Of a DNA stretch of 64,000 nt, positions 42,587 through 52,086 are shown piece after piece. The stretch is from the NCBI GenBank assembly GCA_947258585.1, contig CAMYIZ010000057.1, positions 62,001 through 126,000 of the forward strand. Reading direction: 5' to 3'. The notes below the pieces were generated by a model. That model made no database searches and was not told the origin of the DNA. It saw nothing but the letters and a program-made list of their open reading frames with translations. Positions within the stretch are counted from its first letter, which is position 1. Every line of letters begins with the position of its first letter. Both the position numbers and the translations under genes were made by a program. The stretch comes from an uncultured Haliea sp. GTDB taxonomy: Bacteria; Pseudomonadota; Gammaproteobacteria; Pseudomonadales; Halieaceae.

Positions 42587-42614
42587 GTGCCGGGGCAGGC
42601 TGACCGGCCGGCAC
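42587..42614 (+). terminator. Stem-loop after the LysR gene
   Basis: GTGCCGG and CCGGCAC pair across a 14-base loop 7 bases after the LysR stop. No T-run follows, so it is a weak terminator candidate. Confidence 0.3.
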
Positions 42615-42640
42615 TAGAGTCGAATTTCAGGAGTGCGCTG

Positions 42641-43327
42641 GTGCTGGAACTCTACATCGCCAACAAGAACTACTCGTCCTGGTCGCTGCGCCCCTGGTTG
42701 CTGGCGCGGCAGCTCGAGATCCCCATCCGGGAAAACCTCGTGCCTTTCCGCAGCGACGGCTCCGGCAACGGCTTCGACAGTTTCTCCCCCACCGCCAGGG
42801 TACCCTGCCTGCACGACGGCGAGACTGTGGTCTGGGACTCACTGGCCATTACCGAATACCTGGCTGAACAAGTGCCCCGGGTCTGGCCGGCGGACGGCCG
42901 GGCTCGCGCCTGGGCGCGCTGCGCCGCCGCGGAAATGCACTCCGGCTTCCAGGCCCTGCGCGACATCTGCGGCATGAACTGCGGCATTCGCGTGCAACTG
43001 GCATCCCGCCCGGCTGCACTGCAAACGGATCTGGCGCGCATCGATGCCCTGTGGCGCGAAGGGCTCAAGCGCTTCGGCGGGCCGTTTCTGGCGGGCCCTG
43101 TTTTTACCGCGGTGGATGCATTCTTCGCGCCCGTGGTGTTTCGCCTGCAGACTTACCAGCTGACGCTGTCCCCGGACTGTGACCAGTACGCCTCGCGCAT
43201 GCTGGACTTGCCCGGCATGCGGGAGTGGTACGCCGCCGCCCTCGCCGAGACCTGGCGCGATGAAGCCCACGAGGGGGACGTCCGGCGGGTCGGGACAATG
43301 GTAGCGGACCTGCGCGCAGGCAATTGA
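42641..43327 (+). CDS. Glutathione S-transferase family protein
   Basis: A 228-residue cytoplasmic GST. The N-terminal thioredoxin fold begins LYIANKNYSSWSLRPWLLAR, where Ser in SSWS is the likely glutathione-activating residue, followed by ARVPCLHDG and WDSLAITEYLAE; the C-terminal helical domain includes FLAGPVFTAVDAFFAPVVFR. GTG 42641 has CAGGAG upstream. It is a single gene with no functional link visible to its neighbours. Confidence 0.92.
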   Translation: MLELYIANKNYSSWSLRPWLLARQLEIPIRENLVPFRSDGSGNGFDSFSPTARVPCLHDGETVVWDSLAITEYLAEQVPRVWPADGRARAWARCAAAEMHSGFQALRDICGMNCGIRVQLASRPAALQTDLARIDALWREGLKRFGGPFLAGPVFTAVDAFFAPVVFRLQTYQLTLSPDCDQYASRMLDLPGMREWYAAALAETWRDEAHEGDVRRVGTMVADLRAGN

Positions 43328-43563
43328 GTCTGCAGCAACGCGCGGTACCGGGGAGTAGCCCCGCAGCATTCGGCAGGGCTGCTGCCGCTCGATACGCAAG
43401 GCGCATCCCACAGCCAGTCATCCCCTGAAACATCGCCGTTCTGGAAAGTTGAGACATCGTTGCCTATAGTTTGTGGGCTACGTGTTTCCTGAAACTTCAC
43501 ACCGGGGCGAAAAAGCATGCGCTGTCTTCGGGGGCACGAACCAGCAACGGAGGGGGCCATACC

Positions 43564-43929
43564 ATGAACTATTCACCCAGACAGCTTTTCTCGCACCTGA
43601 CATTCGGAATCGCAACCGCTGTGCTCGCCAGCTGCGGCGGGGGCGGCGAATCTGCGGCAGATAGCGGCGACAAGTGGTTTGCAGCATGGAACGTTGAGCA
43701 GGCCTACGCCGCACAAATACGGATGGACGCGCTCAATACCGGCGGGCAACCATTTGAGGCCGATACCAGCTGCAAGGCGATCCTGCCAATGGCCGAGAAG
43801 TCATTGAGCGACACCAGCAATACCGGGACCTTTGTGCAACTCATGTACAAGACCTGCAACGATGCGGGGCTAAAGTTTCAGAGCAAGGCGCGATGCGAAG
43901 CCGAACGGCTGCAAGTCCTGTGTCGATAA
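43564..43929 (+). CDS. Small lipoprotein of unknown function
   Basis: A 121-residue protein with a lipoprotein signal ending VLASC (Cys24) followed by a Gly-rich linker GGGGES. The mature part has four further cysteines (SCKAIL, KTCND, ARCEAE, VLCR), which could form two disulfides in the periplasm. ATG 43564 has GGAGGG upstream. I do not recognise a family. Before it, 43328-43563 holds no gene; after it, 43930-44192 holds nothing I can name. Confidence 0.7.
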   Translation: MNYSPRQLFSHLTFGIATAVLASCGGGGESAADSGDKWFAAWNVEQAYAAQIRMDALNTGGQPFEADTSCKAILPMAEKSLSDTSNTGTFVQLMYKTCNDAGLKFQSKARCEAERLQVLCR

Positions 43930-44192
43930 GGGCAGGCGCCCGTGGACTTCCAGCGGGGCTGTAGCGCCCGGCGGGCACCGATCGTCAACTTCGCGGGTAA
44001 CAATCCGGGCTTCTGGTCCAGGGGATAGCCAGCGAGCAGCGGCTGCGCGATGTCCGGTCCCTCCACCGGAGGCAGCAGTATAGCCAGGCCGCAAACCTCT
44101 GCCTGCAACAGCGAAATTGCCAACGCGCAGCCCACAGCGTTGCGGTATGCTGGGCCCCATATTAAACGCCAGACACCAGAGGCCCGCTGCCC

Positions 44193-45971
44193 GTGGATCA
44201 AAACCTGTTGTACATCCTTGCCGCCGTGCTGGTCCTTGGCGTTGGCGCCCAGTGGCTGTCCTGGCGGCTGAAACAGCCGTCTATCCTGGCCCTCCTGGTG
44301 CTGGGCATTATCGCCGGGCCGGTCACCGGCCTGCTGCGCCCTGACGAACAGTTCGGTGATCTGCTGTTCCCGCTGGTATCCCTGGGCGTTGCCTTGGTGT
44401 TGTTCGAAGGGGGCATGACCCTCAAGTTTCGCGACCTCAAGGGCCACGGCCGGGTCGTGACCAACCTGGTGAGCTGGGGCGCCCTGCTCAACTGGCTGCT
44501 CATGGCCGCCGGCTGCTGGTTGCTGGCAGATTTCTCCCCGCCCATCGCCCTGCTGTTTGCCGCGCTGGTCGTGGTCACAGGTCCCACGGTCATCAACCCC
44601 CTGCTGCGCACCATGCGCGCCAAACCGCAGGTCAGCCAGGTCCTGCGCTGGGAAGGCATCCTCATCGACCCGGTGGGCGCCCTGCTGGCAGTGCTGGTGT
44701 TTCAGTACCTGCTGTCGGGCACCGATTCCTGGGCAGTGTTTGCCCAGAGTATCGGCGTCGGTCTGGTGGCGGGTTTCGCCGGCGCCATCAGCCTGGGTTT
44801 CGTGCTGCGCAAACACTGGGTACCGGAATACCTGATCAACGTGCTGACGCTCGCCTGGGTGGTCATGATGTTTGCGGGCAGCGACTACATCGCCCACGAA
44901 TCCGGCCTGCTCACCGTGACCATCATGGGAATCTGGCTCGGCAACATGAAAGACGTGGGCGTCAGCGAAATTCTCAGCTTCAAGGAAAGCCTGTCGGTGC
45001 TGATCATTTCGGTCCTGTTCATTGTCCTGGGGGCCCGGGTCGATCCGATGGACATTCTAGCCACCGGCTGGAACGGCGTGATCGTACTGCTTGTCGTGCT
45101 GCTGGCACGGCCGGTGGTGGTCTGGGCGAGCACCATGGGCGGCAACTACAGCTGGCGCCAGAAGGCGCTGCTGAGCTGGGTGGCGCCGCGCGGTATCGTC
45201 GCTGCGGCCGTGTCCTCCCTGTTCGCGCTGCGGCTGGGTGACCTGGGTTACCCCGGTGCCGCCGACCTGGTGGCGTACACCTTTCTCATCATTATCGCCA
45301 CGGTGGTGCTGCAGAGCCTGACTGCAGGCGCCGCGACCCGGGTCCTTGGCCTGGCCGAGGCGGAACCAAACGGTGTGCTGATCGTGGGGGCCAACGGTGT
45401 AGCGCGGGCCATTGCCCAGGCCCTGGTCCGCCAGGGGTTCCGGGTAAAACTCGCGGACACTTCCTACGAGGAGGTGCGCATCGCGCGGATGGCGGGGCTG
45501 GAGACCTACTACGGAGACCCCATCTCTTCGCACGCCGACCAGTTCCTGGAGCTGGTGGGCATCGGCCGCCTGTTCGCCATGTCGCGACGGTCGCGCTGGA
45601 ACACCCTTGCCTGCATGAAATACCGCACGGAGTTCGGCCCCAAACGGGTCTTCAGCCTGCGCAGTGCAGAGGAACAGGAAGAGAATGACCGGAAACGCCC
45701 CGCAGACGAGTTTCGAGCGCCACGCCTGTTCGGCGCAGATATCACCTACCAGAAGCTTGCCAGCCTGCTGGCAAAAGGCGCGGAGATCAAGCCAATCAAT
45801 CTCAACAAGGAGTTCGACCTGGACGCCTACAGGAGCAAGAACGGTACCAGCCTCATCCCCTTGTTCTTGATTACGAGCGACGGCAAGTTGCGGGTCGTGA
45901 ACGAGGAAGCGCCCCTGGCAGATACAGTTGAAGGCAAGCTGCTCGCACTGGTCTGGTCAACGGCGAGCTGA
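44193..45971 (+). CDS. CPA-type monovalent cation:proton antiporter with RCK/TrkA-N domain
   Basis: A 592-residue membrane antiporter exchanging Na+ or K+ for H+. Residues 1 to about 390 hold some twelve TM helices with LGIIAGPVTGLL, LFEGGMTLKF, VVTGPTVINPLLR and EGILIDPVGALLAVLVF. From about 395 a TrkA-N Rossmann domain begins (GVLIVGANGVARAIAQALVRQGF), which may bind NAD(H) and gate the channel; the C-terminal about 100 residues are soluble. GTG start. Confidence 0.9.
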   Translation: MDQNLLYILAAVLVLGVGAQWLSWRLKQPSILALLVLGIIAGPVTGLLRPDEQFGDLLFPLVSLGVALVLFEGGMTLKFRDLKGHGRVVTNLVSWGALLNWLLMAAGCWLLADFSPPIALLFAALVVVTGPTVINPLLRTMRAKPQVSQVLRWEGILIDPVGALLAVLVFQYLLSGTDSWAVFAQSIGVGLVAGFAGAISLGFVLRKHWVPEYLINVLTLAWVVMMFAGSDYIAHESGLLTVTIMGIWLGNMKDVGVSEILSFKESLSVLIISVLFIVLGARVDPMDILATGWNGVIVLLVVLLARPVVVWASTMGGNYSWRQKALLSWVAPRGIVAAAVSSLFALRLGDLGYPGAADLVAYTFLIIIATVVLQSLTAGAATRVLGLAEAEPNGVLIVGANGVARAIAQALVRQGFRVKLADTSYEEVRIARMAGLETYYGDPISSHADQFLELVGIGRLFAMSRRSRWNTLACMKYRTEFGPKRVFSLRSAEEQEENDRKRPADEFRAPRLFGADITYQKLASLLAKGAEIKPINLNKEFDLDAYRSKNGTSLIPLFLITSDGKLRVVNEEAPLADTVEGKLLALVWSTAS

Positions 45972-46097
45972 TGCTGGAACTGGACATTGCTTGGCATACT
46001 GCTCGCCTTGCTCACTGCGGACCGGGCTGTTGCGGTGCCAGCCGGAGATCCCCTTCCGAAAACCTCACACGGAAACCCGACGATCCTCGCACTCGGA

Positions 46098-47651
46098 CTA
46101 ATCAGCGAGCTGCTTGCGCATAAGCGGGCTGTAAAGCGCATTCCACAAAAACCGAAGATTCACGTGCAGGCTCCCAGCCCGCTTTTCGACAAACAGCTTT
46201 AACTCATCTATCGCGGATCGATCAAAGAAGAAGCCATTTTGCATGACACCGGCAATACGTCGAATGTTACCAATGTCCTGCAAAGGGTTGTCTTCCAACA
46301 GCACGAAATCCGCCACCTTGCCAACCTGGATCGAACCAAACTGATCATCGAGCCCGCTGAAAATTGCTGCGGAGATCGTCGCTGACCGCAGAGCCTCCAA
46401 CGGAGTCAAGCCGGAGTCAACAAGCATTGTGAGCTCATCATGAAGTCCCGAGCCCGCGAAGACATAAGTGTCACCAACGTCTGTTCCGGCCAGCAACTTG
46501 ACACCCTGCTGGCTGGCCTCGTTAACGTGAGACAGTGCCTGCCTGTAGAAATCGCGGTGAACATATTCGCCGGTATCGCTATACCCCCGGGTTGCCGCCC
46601 GATCAGCGTCGGGATACCAGAGCAGACGCTTGACGATGAAGGGAACAAATTGCAGCCGGGAATCCCCCCGAAACCCGGGATCATTGGCATAGGCGCTCAT
46701 TCTAAGCGTGGTCAGGGTGGGCACCCACCAGGTATCAGAATCCCCCATGGCAGCCATGAGCTGGCGACATTTCTGCGGGTCTTGTTGCGCCAACATTTCC
46801 CACATGAGCTGAGGCGTGTAGTGGCCGATCGGGTCATGCAGACGCCGGAAATCTCCAATGCCTGCATAGCAATCAAAGAGAAAAAGCCTCGCGTGCTCAA
46901 TACTTTTCTGACCGGACTCGATGGCTGTCAGCAAGGGAACGACGATGGGTTTATGGCCAGCGATATCCACAGCGTTTGCCCTGGCGGCTGCTGCCAGGTT
47001 GAGATACTGCTCTAGCGAAAGCTCCGAATAGACCTTGACGAAGTCGGCCCCGATTGATTTGTAGAACGCCACAAGGGCATCAGCATCCGCCTTCGTTCCC
47101 AGCCTGAAAAACGAGGGATATCCGTCTGGCACTTCGTTCCCACCGTTGGTCTGATAGCTACTCTGCAAAATGTATCGGGGCGATACCCGCGTTCCAGACA
47201 GAGCTTCATTGGTCCAGCGGATCCGGTCGTCGATGCACGCCCAATAGCTGTCTTCTCTGTTCATGCAACCCGATAGATCTCTTGCCGCCGTAACGCCGTT
47301 GGCGATAAACAGGGGATGGTGAATCTGCGGAGATAGTTTCAGGCTGTGCGTATGCATGTCCCACAACCCGGGGATGAGGTACTGATTATCTGCGGGAATG
47401 GCATTGAAGTAAGGTTTTTCCCGGTATTCCTCTGCCGGGAGAATATCCACAATTTCCCCGCCATCAACCAGAACGGTCACAGCATGATCTATGGCGCCGC
47501 TTTCTACATTGACAACATTGACGCGCTCTATAGCAAAAGGTCCGTTTTGCGCCATGAAAGGCGCCGGCTTCACAGGCAGCAAAAGCAATCCCGCTGCCAA
47601 CGAAAACATTATCAACAGGGGCGCTAAAACAAAATAACAAAGCTTTTTCAT
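46098..47651 (-). CDS. Amidohydrolase family protein (imidazolonepropionase/prolidase-like)
   Basis: A 517-residue metal hydrolase anchored by an N-terminal hydrophobic segment (LAPLLIMFSLAAGLLLLP). Metal motifs: HTH in LWDMHTHSL, Lys in DFVKVYS (possible carboxylated bridge), His in DIAGHKP and SIEHARL, Asp in LAGTDVGD; the C-terminal GKVADFVLLEDNPL is typical. The base composition is clearly less GC-rich than the flanks, hinting at transfer. No partner gene is linked to it. Confidence 0.88.
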   Translation of the reverse strand: MKKLCYFVLAPLLIMFSLAAGLLLLPVKPAPFMAQNGPFAIERVNVVNVESGAIDHAVTVLVDGGEIVDILPAEEYREKPYFNAIPADNQYLIPGLWDMHTHSLKLSPQIHHPLFIANGVTAARDLSGCMNREDSYWACIDDRIRWTNEALSGTRVSPRYILQSSYQTNGGNEVPDGYPSFFRLGTKADADALVAFYKSIGADFVKVYSELSLEQYLNLAAAARANAVDIAGHKPIVVPLLTAIESGQKSIEHARLFLFDCYAGIGDFRRLHDPIGHYTPQLMWEMLAQQDPQKCRQLMAAMGDSDTWWVPTLTTLRMSAYANDPGFRGDSRLQFVPFIVKRLLWYPDADRAATRGYSDTGEYVHRDFYRQALSHVNEASQQGVKLLAGTDVGDTYVFAGSGLHDELTMLVDSGLTPLEALRSATISAAIFSGLDDQFGSIQVGKVADFVLLEDNPLQDIGNIRRIAGVMQNGFFFDRSAIDELKLFVEKRAGSLHVNLRFLWNALYSPLMRKQLAD

Positions 47652-47750
47652 AGGAGCAGTCTGTAAACGACAATGGAAGATCAGTGTTTAAGAAGTGGGA
47701 TCCGGGTCCTCAAAATCTGACCCGGCAAGACTACTGTGACCGATCGCAAG

Positions 47751-48122
47751 TCAGTTCCCACCCGACTCGGTGTCCATATGTATGAAATAGACGGTCGTTC
47801 CCACTCCGGCAAGAAACAGACACAGCGCAACGCTGCCTGCAAATACGGGCCCTGCGACTGCCACGCCCCTGCCCGCCAACAGCGCAACAATCTGAGCATT
47901 ACTCTCGGCGAGGTAGAGCGTCATTGCAATCACCATCAACGAGGCAAGCAAGTACAGCAGGGTCACCAACCACCTCATCACTCTGTTGAGCAGGTGCTTC
48001 CCCACGAACACCGAAACGATACTCGCAAACGTAATCGTCAGCCATGTCTCGAACTGCGTGGACATCGCTTCCTCATTAATCCTTATCAGCTCCAGAGCTT
48101 CAGCGACCGTAAGCGCATCCAT
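47751..48122 (-). CDS. Small membrane protein of unknown function
   Basis: A 123-residue protein with three hydrophobic helices (about 27-45, 50-70 and 85-115) after an acidic N-terminus (MDALTVAEALELIRINEEAM). I know no family for it. It shares the lower GC of the amidohydrolase gene next to it on the same strand, 99 bp apart. The start ATG at 48122 has GGAT upstream, a weak ribosome site. Confidence 0.6.
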   Translation of the reverse strand: MDALTVAEALELIRINEEAMSTQFETWLTITFASIVSVFVGKHLLNRVMRWLVTLLYLLASLMVIAMTLYLAESNAQIVALLAGRGVAVAGPVFAGSVALCLFLAGVGTTVYFIHMDTESGGN

Positions 48123-48187
48123 GAATCCATCCGTTATGTTGTAGATGTTTGAGCCCCTTTAGCCCCACCCCCGTGGCTGGCGCTGGC

Positions 48188-49363
48188 TCAGTCCTCCAAT
48201 CGGAACGTCAGCCCCGCATTTTTCTGCAGACGCTGCACCAGCAAGCCACCCATCGCCGGGGCGGGGGTATAGATCCCGCCTGGCACGTTGCCCGGGTTTT
48301 CCAGCAGGCATACGGCGCTCTCCGCGATCATCTTGGAGGTTGAACCGTAGCCCGGGTCCTTGTCGCCCTTGACGCTGGCCTTGATGGTCTGGCCCTGCGG
48401 ATTGCTGCCCACGAACAGCACATCGTAGTGACCGGCGTCGCGCTCCTCCTTCGACGGGCCCTCACCCGGCTGCCGTGGATCATTGGCCATGGACTTGTCG
48501 GCGGCGACGGCGCGCGCGATCGACTCCCCCTGCTCGCCCGGGCCGGTCAGCAGCATTTCGTCGTAGACAAAATCCTCACCGTACTGGTGACCCAGCAGGA
48601 AGTTGGAACGGTGGATATTCTTGGTGTTGATAGTCGCCATGACAAAGGGTGCCGACCAGCTCTGCAGGTCCTCCTCGTACACGGGCGCCATACCGGAGGG
48701 TTGCTCGACCCCGGCATGGCCTTCGGTCAGGGCGAACGGGTCCGTCAGCACCTTGATCAGCTCCGGCTGTTTGGCCGCCGCGGCCATGGTGGCCTTGAAA
48801 CTTGCCAGGGTGCCCCCGGAGAAGGTGCCCTTCATCACCCGCACCCGCCCCTTGACCCGGGGCAGCGGCGCACCGAATTGTTCCCTGGCAGCCTGCTGCA
48901 GAAACCAGACACCGAGGTCGAAAGGGATGGAATCGAAGCCGCAGGAAAACACGATACGCGCGCCGCTGGCTTTGGCCGTCTCGCCGTGAGCAGCAATCAT
49001 CTCGTGCATCCACGCCGGTTCACCGCAGAGGTCCACATAGTCCGTGCCGGCCGCCGCGCAGGCCGCCACCAGCTCCGAGCCATAGAGCTGATAGGGCCCG
49101 ACCGTGGTCAACAGCACGTTGGTCCGCGCCACCATGTCCCGCATGGACTCGGGGTTGGCGGCATCGGCAACCACCAGCGGCATCTCCGCGGAGATGCCCA
49201 GCTCGTCGCGCACGGCGGCCAGCTTGTCCCTGCTGCGCCCGGCCATGGCCCATTTGACGTCGCCATTGGCGCCGTACTGCGTGTTCAGGTATTCGCACAC
49301 CAGGCGCCCGGTATAGCCGGTGGCGCCGTAGACGATGATGCCAAGTTCACGGGGTTCAGACAT
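48188..49363 (-). CDS. Saccharopine dehydrogenase-like NADP-binding protein (trans-acting enoyl reductase type)
   Basis: A 391-residue oxidoreductase. Rossmann motif GATGYTGRL at the N-terminus, VKWAMAGRSRDKL, the saccharopine-dehydrogenase domain DYVDLCGEPAWM and CGFDSIPFDLGVWFLQ; the C-terminus is GGIYTPAPAMGGLLVQRL. Family members include mycobacterial trans-acting enoyl reductases of lipid synthesis. ATG 49363 has AAAGGA 8 bases upstream. Single gene; partner lipid enzymes are not in the window. Confidence 0.9.
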   Translation of the reverse strand: MSEPRELGIIVYGATGYTGRLVCEYLNTQYGANGDVKWAMAGRSRDKLAAVRDELGISAEMPLVVADAANPESMRDMVARTNVLLTTVGPYQLYGSELVAACAAAGTDYVDLCGEPAWMHEMIAAHGETAKASGARIVFSCGFDSIPFDLGVWFLQQAAREQFGAPLPRVKGRVRVMKGTFSGGTLASFKATMAAAAKQPELIKVLTDPFALTEGHAGVEQPSGMAPVYEEDLQSWSAPFVMATINTKNIHRSNFLLGHQYGEDFVYDEMLLTGPGEQGESIARAVAADKSMANDPRQPGEGPSKEERDAGHYDVLFVGSNPQGQTIKASVKGDKDPGYGSTSKMIAESAVCLLENPGNVPGGIYTPAPAMGGLLVQRLQKNAGLTFRLED

Positions 49364-49612
49364 GATCATTTCCTTTACCAGGATATTTGCAGGGTTCAAC
49401 AGGCGAGGCTCGCTCTAGCCGTGAAAGCCGACGAAATCTTCGTTCAGCACACCGGCCAGCAAGGGGCTGCCGGCCGCGCGCAAAGGCAGCGTCGATCGCC
49501 TGACTGGATAAACATACGGTTACTGTACCCCATTGGGTCGCACCGGCCCACCTTGAGCACACCCGGCATCACTGGCAGCGCGTCGCCGTGCGGGTAATCG
49601 GGCTCCGGGGTA

Positions 49613-49649
49613 GCGCCAGCCTGGTTCTTTTGTTCGAGCTGGCTGGCGC
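49613..49649 (-). terminator. Stem-loop downstream of the KstD-like gene
   Basis: GCGCCAGCC and GGCTGGCGC pair over a 19-base loop, 9 bases past the KstD-like stop. Flanking GGTAGCGC/GCGCTACC offers an alternative pairing. No T-run. Confidence 0.35.
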
Positions 49650-49657
49650 CCGGAGCG

Positions 49658-51370
49658 CTACCGGTCCCGGTAGCCGGTGATCGCCTTCGCCGCCTGGTAG
49701 GCGAAGGTCATGGCCGGCCCCAGGGTCGAGCCCGGGCCCGGATAGCAGGGCAGCGTCGGGGCGCTGCAGTTGCCGATGGCGTAGAGGCCCGGGATTACCG
49801 AACCGTCCTCCCGCAGGACCTGGGCATCGGCGTTGCAGACCATGCCTCCCTGGGTACCGAAATCACCCGGATCAACCTTCATCGCGTAGTAAGGTGGCTG
49901 GTCGATGGGGGCGAGGCAGGGGTTGGGAGTGACCCGGGGATCGCCGTAATAGCGGTCGTAGGCGGAATCCCCGCGCTGGCAATCCAGGTCCACACCGGTG
50001 CGGGCGTACTCATTCATCTTGGCCACGGTATCGGCAAGTCCGGCGGGATCGACACCGATCTTGCGGGCCAGCTCGGGAATGGTGTCCGCCTTGGCGAAGA
50101 AACCCTCGTCCTCGTAGCGCTTCGGCAGTGCCCAGTCGGGACGGAAGGTGCTGTTGTACAGGGGCCCCACGAAGTAGCGGGCACGGAAATTGGCGTCGAA
50201 TATCTGCCAGCTCGGGTTGCAGGGGTTGTCCTCGCTGTGTTTTTCGAAGGTCTCCTGCTGGAAGGCCATGTAGTTCTGGGATTCGTTGCTGAAACGCTGC
50301 CCCGCCGGATTGACCACAATGGAACCCGGGTAGGACTTCTCCATGATGCTGAGGCGCGGGATCTCCTCCCCCGGCACGGAAATCGTGTTGCACCACCAGG
50401 CTTCGTTGAGCCGGTGCATCTTCGCCCCCAGACGCAAGCCTTCGACAATGGCATCACCGGTATTGTCCCGGGTGCCGGCGCTCCAGCGGTGGTCGGTGGG
50501 CTGGGGCAGGTACTGCTCGCGCATAACCTGGTTGTGTTCAAACCCGCCCGCAGCCAGCACCACGCCCTTGCGGGCCTGGATACGCAGGGTTTCGCCGTTG
50601 CGCGTGACCTCGATTCCCAGCACGGCGCCGTCCTCGTCGACGACCCGGGTCATCGCGGTGTTCAGCCACAGGGGAATATCCCGGTCCTGCATTGACGCGC
50701 GCAGGCGAGCCACGCCGGCACAGCCCGTGGCCAGACGCCGGTGGTACTTGTCCTTCAGACGCCAGGGAATATCGGCGACATAGGCTGCAACCAGCTTGAC
50801 CGCGGTTTTCCACCAGCCCGGCTGCTGGCCGATGAGCAGGGCCGCCTCCACCTGGGTAAAGCCGATCAGGCCCCCCAGGTGCATCATCGGATGGGTCCGC
50901 CGCAGGCGCCGCCACTCCTCCCCCAACTCGCTCGCGGGGAAAGTCTCCGGCTCCATGGAGCGGTGGCCGACCATGGCGCCGTCGAGGTTGGTGTAGTAGT
51001 CCGGGTAGTGGGCCAGGGTCTCGTAGCGAACGCGGGTACGTTCGTGGAGGAAGTCCACCATCTTCGGCCCGTTCTCGAGGAAGGCCTCCAGCTGGTACTC
51101 GGGCACCTCCTCTTCGGTAATCAACTGGCGCAGATAGGTTCGCGCCTTGTCGATCGAGTCCTCGGCGCCGGCCGCACGGGCGTAGCGATTGCAGGGAATC
51201 CAGACCCCGCCACCCGAGATGGAGCTGGTGCCGCCATAGAGGCCGGATTTCTCCACCACCAGCACATCGCGGCTGCCCATTTCATAGCTGCACAGCGCCG
51301 CGGTCAGCCCGCCGTTGCCGGACCCGACCACCACCACGTCAAAACTGTAATCCCACTGCTGCGCGCTCAT
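49658..51370 (-). CDS. FAD-dependent 3-ketosteroid delta(1)-dehydrogenase-like protein
   Basis: A 570-residue flavoprotein of the fumarate reductase/KstD superfamily. N-terminal FAD site VVVGSGNGGLTAAL, GGTSSISGGGVWIP, GVVLAAGGFEHN and a C-terminal YPGPGSTLGPAMTFAYQAA much like KstD. It probably introduces a ring double bond in a steroid or related ketone; exact substrate is inferred. The ATG at 51370 (MSAQQWDYSFD) begins the FAD domain directly, with no signal peptide. Confidence 0.9.
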   Translation of the reverse strand: MSAQQWDYSFDVVVVGSGNGGLTAALCSYEMGSRDVLVVEKSGLYGGTSSISGGGVWIPCNRYARAAGAEDSIDKARTYLRQLITEEEVPEYQLEAFLENGPKMVDFLHERTRVRYETLAHYPDYYTNLDGAMVGHRSMEPETFPASELGEEWRRLRRTHPMMHLGGLIGFTQVEAALLIGQQPGWWKTAVKLVAAYVADIPWRLKDKYHRRLATGCAGVARLRASMQDRDIPLWLNTAMTRVVDEDGAVLGIEVTRNGETLRIQARKGVVLAAGGFEHNQVMREQYLPQPTDHRWSAGTRDNTGDAIVEGLRLGAKMHRLNEAWWCNTISVPGEEIPRLSIMEKSYPGSIVVNPAGQRFSNESQNYMAFQQETFEKHSEDNPCNPSWQIFDANFRARYFVGPLYNSTFRPDWALPKRYEDEGFFAKADTIPELARKIGVDPAGLADTVAKMNEYARTGVDLDCQRGDSAYDRYYGDPRVTPNPCLAPIDQPPYYAMKVDPGDFGTQGGMVCNADAQVLREDGSVIPGLYAIGNCSAPTLPCYPGPGSTLGPAMTFAYQAAKAITGYRDR

Positions 51371-51463
51371 GTGCTACCTCATTGCGTCAAGGGGCCAATG
51401 GTAGCCCACCCCGGAGCCATTTCCCCACGCCGCCACCGTGTAACCCGGAACAGGTTCAAAAAA

Positions 51464-51494
51464 TTGGTCGGGAGCGGTACACATATCGTATAGT
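51464..51494 (+). promoter_or_regulatory. Possible promoter of the cytochrome c' gene
   Basis: TTGGTC (51464) and TATAGT (51489) with a 19-base spacer, about 80 bases upstream of the start. The long spacer makes it weak. Confidence 0.3.
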
Positions 51495-51572
51495 CTCCGG
51501 GGGCGGCCGGACACCTTGCCAGTGCACAGTCCGCCACGCCACAGGATCAAACCTCAGCAAGGAGACTCACCC

Positions 51573-52052
51573 ATGCCCAACCTGCTGCGCAAGCGCGCCG
51601 CCCTACTCGCCGCGGCCGCCGCCCTGGCGATCTCGCCCCTGGCCCTGTCCCATCTGGATGAGAATGAATTCCACCAGTCCTACCGCCAGTCCTATTTCGC
51701 CCTGCTCGGCGCCAACTTTGGCCCCATCGGCGCCATGGTGAAGGGGGAGATGCCCTGGAACCAGGAGCAGTTGCAGGGTTTCGCTGACGATTTCGCCGCC
51801 GTGTCCACCCTGAACGTCCTCCGCGGTTTCCCCGAGGGTTCGGAAAAGGGCACCACCCGGGCCAAGCCGGATATCTGGAATAACCAGGAAGACTTTGCCA
51901 GCAAGCTGGACGATATGACAGCGGCCGTCGCCACCCTGCAGACCACCGTTGCCGGTGGGGACCGCGGCGCGATCGCCCAGCAGGTCGGCGCAGTCGGCCA
52001 GGCCTGCAAGGCCTGTCACGACGAGTACAAGTCGAAAGATTACCTCTACTGA
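51573..52052 (+). CDS. Cytochrome c' (c-type heme, periplasmic)
   Basis: A 159-residue exported heme protein. Signal peptide residues 1-26 (ending PLALS), four-helix bundle, C-terminal heme-binding CKACHDEYK with Cys145, Cys148 and His149, as in the cytochrome c' family, which bind NO and CO at a five-coordinate heme. ATG 51573 has AAGGAG 9 bases upstream; the longer frame from 51516 is not used. It converges on a cytochrome b561 gene. Confidence 0.92.
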   Translation: MPNLLRKRAALLAAAAALAISPLALSHLDENEFHQSYRQSYFALLGANFGPIGAMVKGEMPWNQEQLQGFADDFAAVSTLNVLRGFPEGSEKGTTRAKPDIWNNQEDFASKLDDMTAAVATLQTTVAGGDRGAIAQQVGAVGQACKACHDEYKSKDYLY

Positions 52053-52086
52053 GTGTGCATGCGGGCAGTGCCGGTGACGGCCTGCC

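Noticed and set aside
43878-44897. 339-codon minus-strand open frame across the antiporter start
   Set aside because: Rich in His, Gln and Gly with no domain and lies opposite a clear antiporter gene.
45987-46202. Short plus-strand frame starting LGILLALLTADRAVAVPAG, like a signal peptide
   Set aside because: It runs into the 3' end of the opposite amidohydrolase gene, has no ribosome site, and shows no further domain.
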